NCBI GenBank assembly: GCA_031365725.1 | Contig: JANLYQ010000079.1 | Coordinates: forward strand, 1-55,676 | Origin: JANLYQ01 sp031365725 | GTDB taxonomy: Bacteria; Actinomycetota; Actinomycetes; JACCUZ01 | Length of the DNA stretch: 55,676 nucleotides | Direction: 5' to 3' | Part shown: positions 1 to 8,540 of the stretch, piece after piece | Position numbering within the stretch: position 1 is the first letter of the stretch | Layout: the number at the start of each line of letters is the position of its first letter | Notes under the pieces: generated by a model | What the model was told of the DNA's origin: nothing | Databases searched by the model: none | The model's input: the letters and a program-made list of their open reading frames with translations, nothing else | Program-made: the position numbers and the translations under genes

Positions 1-368
<368 letters not shown>

Positions 369-570
369 TGTCTTATGCAGCATCCACCCGTGAAGGTGGA
401 CCGCTGACAAATCGTAGAGTGCCGGGGCTCTGGCGAGAGCTCCGACGATCTAGGCACTGCAGACGTAACTAGCAAATAGATAGTTGTCTGTCATGTACCA
501 AAGGAATTCCGTTGCGGGTCGCGCCGCTGCCCCGAAGGAGCACCGGACCTCGACCCACGACGGGGTTTTT

Positions 571-608
571 GGCATTGACTTTCGGCACGCTGTTGAGTTC
601 TCAAGGAG
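571..608 (-). promoter_or_regulatory. Conserved rRNA leader element (antitermination/processing)
   Basis: On the minus strand this stretch reads CCTTGAGAACTCAACAGCGT followed by GCCGAAAGTCAATGCC. From memory, TTGAGAACTCAACAG-GTGCC is a hallmark of actinobacterial rrn leaders just downstream of the promoter, associated with antitermination (boxA-like) and precursor processing. It lies about 45-80 nt downstream of the predicted start from the proximal promoter. The match to the family motif is clear; the exact function is assigned from known leaders, not shown here. Confidence 0.7.
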
Positions 609-658
609 CGGGCGCGCACCGATCCGGGCCTTCCGGCCGTTCTCGGGGCAACCGTTCA

Positions 659-687
659 AACCTACTCAGGGCCCTCCTGGCTGTCAA
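659..687 (-). promoter_or_regulatory. rRNA promoter, proximal
   Basis: Minus-strand TTGACA (682-687) and TAGGTT (659-664) are separated by exactly 17 bp. The -35 is a perfect match to the vegetative consensus and the TAGGTT -10 is normal for actinobacterial housekeeping sigma factors. Transcription would start near 652, giving a leader of about 280 nt before mature 16S rRNA and including the conserved leader element. Confidence 0.75.
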
Positions 688-824
688 ACCGGCCAGGCTC
701 CCTGCCCGCACGCGGGGCCCAGTCCCCAGCCGAAGCCAGAGCGGGTGCGTTGGTGCGGGGCGGCCACCCCGGGTGACGGCCACCGAAGTCGGTGTCCGTC
801 GCTCCCTGCCGGGCGACGAGGAGA

Positions 825-853
825 ACACTAGACAGCCCCGGCGCTGAGCACAA
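825..853 (-). promoter_or_regulatory. rRNA promoter, distal
   Basis: Minus-strand TTGTGC (848-853) and TAGTGT (825-830) again have a 17-bp spacer. It lies 166 bp upstream of the proximal promoter in the same orientation, consistent with the tandem promoters typical of actinobacterial rRNA operons. The -35 is weaker than that of the proximal site. Confidence 0.55.
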
Positions 854-1024
854 ATCGGCTGGTCGACAGCGTGTCGGCCGACGACCTGGGCTGGGCTGGG
901 CGAGTGGGCTGACGGGGCCGTCAGCGTGGGCAGGAGTGGTCCGGCCGCGGCGCCTCCGGGTGGGGCAGGCAGGGGCAGTGTCGTGCCAGGGTGGGAACGC
1001 CACCGCGGGATCGTGCACCCCCCG

Positions 1025-2308
1025 TCAGGGTGTGGAGGCGAGTCGTGCGCCGGCGACGTGGCGCTTGCCCCGCCGCAGCACTATCCAACCCCCCGCAAGC
1101 GCCTGCGCGGCGCTGACGGTTGCATCTTCGCTGGGCACCCGGATGTTGTTGACGTACACACCGCCCTCGCTGAGCGAACGTCGCGCGGCCGACTTGCTCG
1201 CGGCGAGCCCGGTGGCCACCAGCAGGTCGACGACCGGCGCCTCTCCCTGACCGGAGAGGTCGACGTGCGGCACCTCGGTCAGAGCGCTGGTCAAGGTGGC
1301 GCTGTCCAGCGCGCCGAGCTCGCCTCGGCCGAACAGAGCCTGGCTGGCGGCCACGACGGACTCCCGCTGTGAATTCCCGTGAACCAGCGCAGTCAGCTCG
1401 TCCGCCAGAGCGTGTTGTGCCTCACGGGCAGCGGGTCGTCGCTCCACGCCGTCCGCGAGGTGCTCGATCTGCGACCGGGTCCGCGACGAGAGCACCCTGA
1501 GGAACGTCACGATGTCACGGTCGTCGGTGTTGAGCCAGAACTGGTAGAAGGCGTATGGCGACGTGAGGGTGGGGTCCAACCACAGCGCACCGCCCTCCGT
1601 CTTGCCGAACTTGGTGCCGTCGGCCTTGGTGAGCAGTGGGGTGGCGAACGCGTGCACCGAGCGGCGCTCGACGTAGTGGATCAGGTCCAGGCCGGCCGTG
1701 AGGTTGCCCCACTGGTCGCTGCCACCGAACGGGAGGAGGCACCCGTACCGGCGGAACAGCTCGAGGAAGTCGAGACCTTGCAGAAGCTGGTAGCTGAACT
1801 CGGTGTAGCTGATGCCCTGCTCCGACGCGAGTCGGGCCGAGATCGCGTCTTTTGTGATCATCTTGTTGACGCGGAAGTGCTTGCCGATGTCGCGCAGGAA
1901 GTCGATGGCCGTCATCGGAGCGGTCCAGTCCAGGTTGTTGACCATGACCGCCGGGTTGTCGCCCTCGAAGGACAGGAACGGCTCGATCTGGGAGCGGATC
2001 TTGTCCACCCAGGAGGCGACGGTCTCCTTGGTGTTCAGGGTGCGTTCGGCGGTCGGTCGCGGGTCGCCGATCAGGCCGGTCGAGCCGCCAACCAGAGCGA
2101 GTGGCCGGTGCCCGGCCTGCTGGAGCCGCCTCGCCGTGATGACCTGGACGAGGTGGCCATGGTGAAGGCTCGGCGCGGTGGGGTCGAAGCCGACGTAGAA
2201 CGTGACGGGGCCGTCGTCGAGAGCATCGCGCAGGGCGCTGAGGTCGGTGCTCTGGGCGAGCAGACCACGCCACTGCAGGTCGTCGAGAAGCTCGGCGGCG
2301 GATGTCAC
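1025..2308 (-). CDS. tyrS: Tyrosyl-tRNA synthetase
   Basis: Charges tRNA-Tyr with tyrosine in the cytosol; class I synthetase of 427 aa, normal for bacterial TyrRS. The HIGH-type signature appears as HHGHL near residue 50, the class I loop as KFGKT (KMSKS equivalent), and an S4 RNA-binding domain follows at the C terminus. The frame stays open upstream, but I chose the GTG at 2308: GGAAGG lies about 6 nt before it and the protein then begins TSAAELLDDLQWRGL as in relatives. It is followed by the rRNA leader and preceded by the DNA glycosylase gene, 53 bp away. No oddities seen. Confidence 0.97.
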   Translation of the reverse strand: MTSAAELLDDLQWRGLLAQSTDLSALRDALDDGPVTFYVGFDPTAPSLHHGHLVQVITARRLQQAGHRPLALVGGSTGLIGDPRPTAERTLNTKETVASWVDKIRSQIEPFLSFEGDNPAVMVNNLDWTAPMTAIDFLRDIGKHFRVNKMITKDAISARLASEQGISYTEFSYQLLQGLDFLELFRRYGCLLPFGGSDQWGNLTAGLDLIHYVERRSVHAFATPLLTKADGTKFGKTEGGALWLDPTLTSPYAFYQFWLNTDDRDIVTFLRVLSSRTRSQIEHLADGVERRPAAREAQHALADELTALVHGNSQRESVVAASQALFGRGELGALDSATLTSALTEVPHVDLSGQGEAPVVDLLVATGLAASKSAARRSLSEGGVYVNNIRVPSEDATVSAAQALAGGWIVLRRGKRHVAGARLASTP

Positions 2309-2361
2309 GGCACTGCCTTCCGGTCGTGCCAGCGAGCGTGGGCCCGGCTGGCGGAGGGACG

Positions 2362-2997
2362 TCAGGGTCCCAGCGTGCCGGACGAGGGCATGCTGCGGCG
2401 ACGGAGTACCGCCGCACGGTACGACGAGACTGTCGGCTCCCCCTCCAGCCACAGGCGCCAGTCGCGCGCTCCACCGGGGCCGGCCACACCGACCCGTGGC
2501 CCGCGGACGACCCGCGGGGTCACGTCGGAACGGCCCGGCAGCAGGCGGACAGGCGAGGACCTGTCGGTGAGGTCGAGGCCGTAGTCCTTGCCGTCAAGAC
2601 CCAGCGCCTGGGCCAGACGAGCGGGGCCTCGCGCGAGGTCGCGGACCGAACGAGCCGACGTACGGCGGGCAGCGGCCAGCGCCTGGCCCTCCACCACCTC
2701 GCCGGCCCGCAGCAGCACGGCGGCCGGGTCGCCGTCGGCCTGGCAGACGACATTGACGCACCAGTGCATGCCGTAGGTGAAGTAGACGTAGAGGTGGCCG
2801 GGCGGCCCGAACATGGCGGCGTTGCGTGGCGTGCGCCCGCGGGCCGCGTGCGACCCGGGATCGTCCGCGCCCGCGTAGGCCTCGACCTCGGTGACTCGTA
2901 CCGTGACACGACCCTGGGGACTGTCGGCGACGAGCAGCGCTCCGAGCAAGCCCGGGGCGACGTCAAGGACCGGCGCTCCGAACAAGCGGCGCGGCAT
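2362..2997 (-). CDS. 3-methyladenine DNA glycosylase (AAG/MPG family)
   Basis: Base-excision repair glycosylase that removes alkylated purines. The AAG/MPG fold is recognisable from EVEAYAGADDPGSHA (with the catalytic glutamate region), then NAAMFGPPGHLYVYFTYGMHWCVNVV and RGPARLAQALG, all in family order. The start is uncertain. ATG at 2997 gives 211 aa, close to the family's usual 200. Upstream in-frame starts at 3039 (ATG) and 3081 (GTG, overlapping argH) would add a proline/arginine-rich tail lacking family similarity. It sits between argH and tyrS and is probably cotranscribed with argH. Confidence 0.9.
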   Translation of the reverse strand: MPRRLFGAPVLDVAPGLLGALLVADSPQGRVTVRVTEVEAYAGADDPGSHAARGRTPRNAAMFGPPGHLYVYFTYGMHWCVNVVCQADGDPAAVLLRAGEVVEGQALAAARRTSARSVRDLARGPARLAQALGLDGKDYGLDLTDRSSPVRLLPGRSDVTPRVVRGPRVGVAGPGGARDWRLWLEGEPTVSSYRAAVLRRRSMPSSGTLGP

Positions 2998-3070
2998 CGG
3001 TCTCGGGACAGCCGGCAAGCGTCGCAGGCCGGCCGGCATCGGTCGCCGGCTGGACGGTGGCGGCAGAGGT

Positions 3071-4501
3071 CTAGGCGGCACCGGTCGCCCAGGCCGCGTG
3101 GGCGTGTGCCGCGTCGGCCAGGGCCGCGAGCTGCTCGGCGACCCGAGCCGGCGCTGTCCCGCCGTGGGTGGCGCGTGACTCGAGTGCGCCCCGGACGGTC
3201 AGCACGGTGCGGACGGCGGGGGTCAACCGTGGGTCGACCCCCGCCAGCCCGGCGTCGTCGACCTCCCACAGCTCGAGGCCGTGGGCGTCGCAGTGCCGGA
3301 CCAGAGCACCGGCGATCTCGTGGGCGTCCCGGAACGCCGTGCCCTGGCGGACGAGCCACTCGGCGACGTCCGTGGCGAGCGCGTGCCCTGTTGCCGCGGC
3401 GGCCGACATGCGCTCGTCGTCTACGTGAAGGGTGGCCACCATGCCGGCAACCGCAGGCAGCACCAGCAGCAGCTGCTCGACCGAGTCGAAGACGGGCTCC
3501 TTGTCCTCCTGCAAGTCGCGGTCGTAGGCCAGCGGAAGCCCCTTCAGGGTGGTCAGGAGCGACATCAGGTTGCCGACGAGACGCCCGGACTTGCCGCGGG
3601 CGAGCTCGGCGACGTCGGGGTTCTTCTTCTGCGGCATGATCGATGACCCGGTCGCATACGCGTCGTCGAGGGCGATCCAAGCGAACTCGGTGGTCGCCCA
3701 GAGGCAGATCTCCTCCCCCAGCCGGGACAGGTGCACGCCGAGCAGGGCCGCGACGAAGCACAGCTCGGCGACGAAGTCGCGGTCGCTGACCGCATCGATG
3801 GAGTTGTCGCAGGGGGCGTCGAACCCGAGCTCGGCGGCAACAGCGGCCGGGTCCAGGCGCAGCGACGACCCGGCCAGGGCACCGGCTCCGAGCGGGCTCA
3901 GAGCGGCCCGCTTGTCCCAGTCCTGCAACCGTTCGACGTCGCGCTTGAGGGCATGCACGTGGGCGAGCAGGTGATGAGCGAGCAGGACCGGCTGGGCGTG
4001 CTGCAGATGGGTCATGCCGGGCATCGCGGTGCCGCGGTGCTGCTCGGCCAGGCCGATGAGCGCCGTCTCGAGCTCGGCAACCCGCGCCGCGACCTGGCGG
4101 GCGGCGTCCCGCAGGTAGAGGCGAAGGTCGGTGGCCACCTGGTCGTTGCGGCTGCGGCCGGCCCTGAGCTTGCCGCCGAGCGCCCCGACCCGTTCGAGCA
4201 GGCCGCGCTCCAGGGCCGTGTGCACGTCCTCGTCGTCAGCCGTGGGCCGAAAGACCCCTGACCGTACGGCGGCCGACAGGTCGTCGAGCGCGGCGAGCAT
4301 CTGGTCGCGCTCGCCATCGTCGAGCAAGCCGGCAGCGTGCAGGACCCGGGCATGCGCGCGCGACGCCGCCAGGTCGTAGGGAGCGAGGCGCCAGTCGAAG
4401 TGCACGCTGACCGACAGCCGCGCCAGCGCCTCGCTGGGACCTGCGCCGAAGCGGCCGCCCCAGAGTCGGGTGGGGCCGGCGTCGTACGGCTGATCGGTCA
4501 C
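3071..4501 (-). CDS. argH: Argininosuccinate lyase
   Basis: Last step of arginine synthesis: argininosuccinate to arginine plus fumarate. The 476-aa protein carries the fumarase/ASL superfamily signature GSSIMPQKKNPD and the conserved upstream segments RSRNDQVATD and MTHLQHAQP. The reading frame continues upstream, but the GTG at 4501 is preferred: AGGAG lies about 10 nt upstream and the N terminus then matches the family (TRLWGGRF soon after the start). It is the last gene of the arginine cluster, 50 bp after argG. A normal, intact family member. Confidence 0.97.
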   Translation of the reverse strand: MTDQPYDAGPTRLWGGRFGAGPSEALARLSVSVHFDWRLAPYDLAASRAHARVLHAAGLLDDGERDQMLAALDDLSAAVRSGVFRPTADDEDVHTALERGLLERVGALGGKLRAGRSRNDQVATDLRLYLRDAARQVAARVAELETALIGLAEQHRGTAMPGMTHLQHAQPVLLAHHLLAHVHALKRDVERLQDWDKRAALSPLGAGALAGSSLRLDPAAVAAELGFDAPCDNSIDAVSDRDFVAELCFVAALLGVHLSRLGEEICLWATTEFAWIALDDAYATGSSIMPQKKNPDVAELARGKSGRLVGNLMSLLTTLKGLPLAYDRDLQEDKEPVFDSVEQLLLVLPAVAGMVATLHVDDERMSAAAATGHALATDVAEWLVRQGTAFRDAHEIAGALVRHCDAHGLELWEVDDAGLAGVDPRLTPAVRTVLTVRGALESRATHGGTAPARVAEQLAALADAAHAHAAWATGAA

Positions 4502-4551
4502 GCTGCGATCATCTCCTGCGACGTGCACGGTCGGTGGCGCGGACCGGCGAC

Positions 4552-5754
4552 TCAGCGGGCAAGTCGCTGGTCGCGCTGGGCTGCCATCTTGCTGGGCAAC
4601 CCCCAGAGCTCGACGAAGCCCTTGGCCAGCGACTGGTCGAAGATGTCGCCGGAGTCGTAGGTGGCCATCTCGTAGTCGTAGAGCGCGGCGTCGCTGCGAC
4701 GCCCACTGACCACGGCGCGGCCGCCGTGCAACGTCAGGCGGACGTCCCCCGAGACGTGGGCATTGGCCTCGTCGACGAAGGTGTCCAGAGCCCGCTTCAG
4801 GGGTGAGAACCACAGGCCGTCGTAGACGAGCTCGCCCCAACGCTGGTCGACGGTGCGCTTGAAGCGGGCGAGGTCCCGCTCGACCGTGACGTTCTCGAGC
4901 TCCTGGTGAGCGGTGATGAGGGCGATGGCCCCCGGCGCCTCGTAGACCTCACGACTCTTGATGCCGATCAACCGGTCCTCGACGAGGTCGAGCCGCCCGA
5001 CGCCTTGGGCACCCGCTCGACGGTTGAGCTCCAGCACAGCTTCGAGCATCGTGACGGGGCGGCCGTCGATCGCGACGGGGGCGCCACGGTCGAACGTCAG
5101 GATGAGCTCATCGGGGTCACGTGGGACGGCCGGGTCGTCGGTGTAGTCGTAGACGTCCTCGATCGGCGCGTTCCAGATGTCCTCGAGGAAGCCCGTCTCG
5201 ACGGCGCGGCCCCAGAGGTTCTGGTCGATGGAGTAGGGCGACTTCTTGTTGACGTCGATCGGCAGCCCCTTTTCCTCAGCGAAGGCGATCGCCTTGTCCC
5301 GGCTCATGCCCGAGTCGCGGACCGGCGCCAGGACAGTGAGCTCGGGTGCCAGAGCTCCGATGCCGACCTCGAAGCGGACCTGGTCGTTGCCCTTGCCGGT
5401 GCAGCCGTGGGCGACCGCGCTGGCGCCGTAGGTGCGCGCTGCTTCGACCAGGTGCTTGACGATCACCGGTCGGGACAGTGCGGACACCAGCGGGTAGCGG
5501 TCGAGGTAGAGGGCGTTGGCCTTCAGCGCCGGAAGGCAGTAGTCGTCGGCGAACTCGGTCTTGAGGTCCAGCACGACGGACTCGACGGCACCGCACGCGA
5601 GGGCGCGCTCGCGGATCGCATCGAGGTCCTCGCCGCCCTGGCCGACGTCGGCAGCGACGGCGACGACCTCCGCCCCGGTCTCCTCGGCGATCCAGCCGAT
5701 GGCGACGGAGGTGTCCAGGCCTCCGGAGTAGGCGAGTACGACGCGCTCGGTCAC
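4552..5754 (-). CDS. argG: Argininosuccinate synthase
   Basis: ATP-dependent condensation of citrulline and aspartate to argininosuccinate. The N-terminal PP-loop AYSGGLDTSV (residues about 8-17) binds ATP, and the AHGCTGKGNDQVRFE and SPYSIDQNLWGR segments are family signatures. Length of 400 aa is standard. The ATG at 5754 overlaps the argR stop by 4 bp (ATGA), so translation is probably coupled to argR. In many bacteria argG stands apart from the early arg genes; here it is inside the cluster, as usual for actinobacteria. Confidence 0.98.
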   Translation of the reverse strand: MTERVVLAYSGGLDTSVAIGWIAEETGAEVVAVAADVGQGGEDLDAIRERALACGAVESVVLDLKTEFADDYCLPALKANALYLDRYPLVSALSRPVIVKHLVEAARTYGASAVAHGCTGKGNDQVRFEVGIGALAPELTVLAPVRDSGMSRDKAIAFAEEKGLPIDVNKKSPYSIDQNLWGRAVETGFLEDIWNAPIEDVYDYTDDPAVPRDPDELILTFDRGAPVAIDGRPVTMLEAVLELNRRAGAQGVGRLDLVEDRLIGIKSREVYEAPGAIALITAHQELENVTVERDLARFKRTVDQRWGELVYDGLWFSPLKRALDTFVDEANAHVSGDVRLTLHGGRAVVSGRRSDAALYDYEMATYDSGDIFDQSLAKGFVELWGLPSKMAAQRDQRLAR

Positions 5755-6419
5755 GAGCTTGCTCCTTCTGGTGCGGTGGTGGGTGGTGCGGGAGTGGGTG
5801 GTGCGGGGGTGGGTGGTGTGGGGGTGGGTGGTGCGGCTGCCTGGGTCTTCGGTGGCGCCTGGGTCGTCGGTGGTGCCTGGGCTGTCGGTGCCGGCGGTCG
5901 AGTGCTCTGCTGGGCCGGAGCAGCCGTCGCCATGGCCAGCAGGCGCCCGGCGAGGTCGGCGCCGCCTGACGGGTCGCGAGCGATCACCATCACCGTGTCG
6001 TCACCGGCGATGGTGCCGACCACGTCGGAGAGCGCGGCCCGGTCCAGCGCGGAGGCAAGGAACTGCGCCGCCCCCGGCGGGGTCCGCAGGACAACCAGGT
6101 TGGCGGACGCGTCCGCGGAGACCAGGAGCTCGGCAGCAAGCCTCGAGAGGCGACCTACGGCTTCGCCGTCACCCGGCGGCAGTCGGGGCGTCGGGTCGCC
6201 GCCCTCGGCGGGCACGGCGTAGACCAGGCCGCCGCGACCGTCGCGGATGCGGACCGCCCCGAGCTCGTCGAGGTCGCGGGACAGCGTTGTTTGCGTCACC
6301 CGTAGGCCGTCCGCCGCGAGAAGCTCCACCAGCTCGCCCTGGGAGTGCACGGTGCTCGTCTCGAGCAGCTCGACGATGCGGCGCAGGCGCGCTGTCTTCG
6401 AGGTGGCCAGTTGCGTCAC
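5751..6419 (-). CDS. argR: Arginine repressor with a Pro/Thr-rich tail
   Basis: Arginine-sensing repressor of arg genes. The N-terminal winged helix (residues about 8-75) includes the recognition region RVTQTTLSRDLDELGAV. The C-terminal domain carries the hexamerisation/arginine-binding motif GTIAGDDTVMVI near residue 140. At 222 aa it is about 50 residues longer than typical ArgR: after the conserved domain comes a low-complexity Pro/Thr/Ala tail encoded partly by a 15-bp tandem repeat. The gene lies between argF and argG and overlaps argG by 4 bp. It likely acts at the ARG-type boxes in front of argC. The tail's function is unknown. Confidence 0.95.
   Translation of the reverse strand: MTQLATSKTARLRRIVELLETSTVHSQGELVELLAADGLRVTQTTLSRDLDELGAVRIRDGRGGLVYAVPAEGGDPTPRLPPGDGEAVGRLSRLAAELLVSADASANLVVLRTPPGAAQFLASALDRAALSDVVGTIAGDDTVMVIARDPSGGADLAGRLLAMATAAPAQQSTRPPAPTAQAPPTTQAPPKTQAAAPPTPTPPTPAPPTPAPPTTAPEGASS
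5781..5836. repeat. 15-bp tandem repeat within the argR 3' end
   Basis: Plus strand unit GGGTGGTGCGGGAGT is repeated at 5781, 5796, 5811 and partly at 5826 (about 3.7 copies, with changes only in the last third of the unit). On the coding (minus) strand each unit gives a Pro-Pro-Thr-Pro-Ala-type pentapeptide. The plus strand (template for argR) is a dense series of G-runs with potential to form G-quadruplex. Degenerate related units continue to about 5890. Confidence 0.85.
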
Positions 6420-6426
6420 GAGGCGA

Positions 6427-7362
6427 TCACGAGTGCTCCAGAAGCCAGCACAGCAACGCCTTTTGGGCGTGCAAGCGGTTCTCCGCCTCGTCCCACACGA
6501 CGCTCTGCGGGCCGTCGATCACCGCCGCCGCGATCTCCTTGCCGCGGTAGGCGGGGAGGCAGTGCAGGATCAGCGCACCCGGTGCCGCGCGGGACAGAGC
6601 CGGCTCGTCCACGGCGTACGGCAGGAAGGGGGTGGATCTGCCGCCGGACTCCTCCTCCTGGCCCATGGAGACCCAGGTGTCGGTGGCGAGGACGTCGGCG
6701 CCGTCGGCGGCGGCCACCGGGTTGCGCACGGTGCCGACCGAGCCTCCGGTGCTCGCGGCGATCGCCCGTGCCCGGTCGAGGACCCTCGGGTCCGGGTCGA
6801 ACCCGTCCGGCGAAGCGACCCGGACGTGCATGCCGGCCGCTGCGCCACCGAGGAGGTAGGAGTGCGCCATGTTGTTGGCGCCGTCTCCCAGGTAGGTCAG
6901 GGTGAGTCCGGCGAGGTGGCCGCGGTGCTCGCGGACCGTCTGCAGATCGGCCAGGATCTGGCAGGGGTGGAACTGGTCGGTCAGGGCGTTGACGACGGGC
7001 ACGCTGCTGGCAGCCGCCATCGCCTCGATGCGCTCCTGGCCGAACGTGCGCCAGACGATCGCGGCGCACTGCCGATCCAGGACCCGAGCGGTGTCCTCGA
7101 TCGGCTCGCCCCGTCCGAGCTGGCTGGACTGCGCGTCGATGACCAGCGGATAGCCACCGAGCTCGGCGATGCCGACCGAGAACGAGACCCGGGTGCGGGT
7201 CGAGGGCTTGTCGAACAGGACCGCCACAGCCCGCGGACCCGCCAAGGGCTGGTGTCCCCAGCGGTCGACCTTGAGCCGGTCGGCGAGATCCAGGACCTCG
7301 ACGAGCTCGGCCGGGGAGAGGTCGTCGTCGCGCAGGAAGTGCCGTGGCGCGGGCGCGCTCAT
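6427..7362 (-). CDS. argF: Ornithine carbamoyltransferase
   Basis: Makes citrulline from ornithine and carbamoyl phosphate. The 311-aa protein shows the carbamoyl-phosphate loop STRTRVSF (residues about 48-55), the HPCQILADL segment, and the ornithine-binding/catalytic HCLPAYRG near the C terminus. I start it at ATG 7362 (SAPAPRHFLRDDDLS), which overlaps the argD stop by 4 bp. The longer open frame upstream is only a shadow of argD. argR follows only 7 bp downstream, so both are likely on one message. Confidence 0.97.
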   Translation of the reverse strand: MSAPAPRHFLRDDDLSPAELVEVLDLADRLKVDRWGHQPLAGPRAVAVLFDKPSTRTRVSFSVGIAELGGYPLVIDAQSSQLGRGEPIEDTARVLDRQCAAIVWRTFGQERIEAMAAASSVPVVNALTDQFHPCQILADLQTVREHRGHLAGLTLTYLGDGANNMAHSYLLGGAAAGMHVRVASPDGFDPDPRVLDRARAIAASTGGSVGTVRNPVAAADGADVLATDTWVSMGQEEESGGRSTPFLPYAVDEPALSRAAPGALILHCLPAYRGKEIAAAVIDGPQSVVWDEAENRLHAQKALLCWLLEHS

Positions 7363-8540
7363 GGCCGATCCTCGAGGGGGTGCCCCGCCAGCACTGCGTC
7401 GAGCACAGCCGGCAGAGCAGCGAGGAATGCCGCGGCCTGCTCGTCGGTGAGAACCAGTGGCGGCACCAGGCGGATGACGTCCGGCGCGACCGCGTTGACG
7501 AGGAATCCGTGCTCCCGCGCCTGTGCCTCGACAGCCCCGGCGAGCGGAGCCCGCAGGACGATGCCGAGCATCAATCCTGCCCCGCGGACGCCTGCCACCA
7601 GCGGATGACCCATACCTACGACGGCGTCGTGCAGATGCTTGCCGAGCGCCTCGACCCTGCTGAGCAGTCCATCTGCCTCGATGGTGTCGAGGACGGCAAG
7701 GGCCGCCGCGCAGGACACCGGGTTCCCGCCGAACGTGGTCCCGTGCTGCCCGGGGCCGAGCAGCTCGGCGGCCGCGCCGAACGCGATGCAGGCGCTGACG
7801 GGGAGCCCGCCCCCCAGACCCTTGGCCAGGGTGAGGACGTCCGGCTCGACGCCGGCCGTCTGGTGGGCGAACCATGCGCCGGTGCGTCCGATGCCGGTCT
7901 GGACCTCGTCGAGGACCAGGAGCGCGCCCGCATTCCCGGTCAGCTGACGGGCCGACTCGAGGTAGCCGTCGGGCGCGGGGATGACGCCACCCTCGCCCTG
8001 AACCGGTTCCAGGACCACCGCTGCAGTGCCGGCGCTGATCGACGCCGCGAGAGCGTCCTTGTCGCCGTAGGGCACGAACGTGACCCCGGGCGGCAAGGGC
8101 TCGAACGGCGCGCGCTTTGCCGGCTGTCCGGTCAACGCCAGAGCACCCATGGTGCGACCGTGGAAGCCGCCCTCAGCTGCCACGGTCGTCGGACGGCCGG
8201 TCCGGCGAGCGATCTTGAACGCGGCTTCGTTGGCCTCGGCTCCGCTGTTGGCGAAGAACACCCGCCCGTCACGGCCGGTGAGGCCCAGCAGTCGTTCGGC
8301 GAGGGTGAGCGAGGGCTGGTTCGCGACGAGGTTCGACGTGTGTCCGAGCGTGGCGACCTGCCGGCTCACCGCCTCGACCACCGCCGGATGCGCATGGCCG
8401 AGGGCGTTGACGGCGATGCCGGCCACCAGATCGATATAGGCGCGCCCCGTGTCGTCCCACACCGTGGCACCGGACCCGCGCACCAGCGTCAGCGTGGGTT
8501 CGCCGTAGGTCGGGAGGATCGACTCGCTCCACCGGGTCAT
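7359..8540 (-). CDS. argD: Acetylornithine aminotransferase
   Basis: PLP-dependent transfer of an amino group to N-acetylglutamate semialdehyde, giving N-acetylornithine. Class III aminotransferase features: NSGAEANEAAFKIAR (PLP phosphate site), LVLDEVQTGIGRTG (cofactor ring Asp), and the Schiff-base lysine in TLAKGLGGG. Length of 393 aa is normal. Overlaps argF (ATGA) downstream and argB (ATGA) upstream, so it belongs to a tightly coupled run of arg genes. Confidence 0.97.
   Translation of the reverse strand: MTRWSESILPTYGEPTLTLVRGSGATVWDDTGRAYIDLVAGIAVNALGHAHPAVVEAVSRQVATLGHTSNLVANQPSLTLAERLLGLTGRDGRVFFANSGAEANEAAFKIARRTGRPTTVAAEGGFHGRTMGALALTGQPAKRAPFEPLPPGVTFVPYGDKDALAASISAGTAAVVLEPVQGEGGVIPAPDGYLESARQLTGNAGALLVLDEVQTGIGRTGAWFAHQTAGVEPDVLTLAKGLGGGLPVSACIAFGAAAELLGPGQHGTTFGGNPVSCAAALAVLDTIEADGLLSRVEALGKHLHDAVVGMGHPLVAGVRGAGLMLGIVLRAPLAGAVEAQAREHGFLVNAVAPDVIRLVPPLVLTDEQAAAFLAALPAVLDAVLAGHPLEDRP

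Larger units (their letters stand above)
369..1024 (-). other. rRNA leader and promoter region, no protein gene
   Basis: This 656-bp gap between tyrS and the 16S gene holds no credible protein gene. Reading frames here lack family features and ribosome-binding sites. It contains the rRNA leader (about 369-652), a conserved leader element, two promoter-like hexamer pairs (listed separately), and near tyrS an inverted repeat CTGACGG-GG-CCGTCAG (909-924). That repeat could act as a weak U-less terminator for tyrS. The leader is unusually AT-rich locally around 460-500, as is typical of precursor processing regions. Confidence 0.7.

Noticed and set aside
909..924. Strong terminator for tyrS
   Set aside because: The 7-bp repeat has a 2-nt centre and no U-run, so it is only mentioned as a weak possibility.
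662..1018. A 118-aa reading frame in the rRNA upstream region
   Set aside because: Composition is Pro/Arg-rich with no family similarity, and it overlaps both promoter pairs and the possible tyrS terminator.
2309..2452. N-terminal extension of tyrS to a start at 2452
   Set aside because: The extra 48 residues are low-complexity and overlap the glycosylase gene's end; GTG 2308 has a Shine-Dalgarno and the family N terminus.
4502..4840. N-terminal extension of argH to 4840
   Set aside because: It runs over the argG 3' end, is arginine-rich, and has no family similarity; GTG 4501 has AGGAG upstream.
5759..6222. Long plus-strand frames over argR
   Set aside because: They are shadows of the GC-rich codon pattern of the real minus-strand gene; residues such as poly-VGGA have no similarity.
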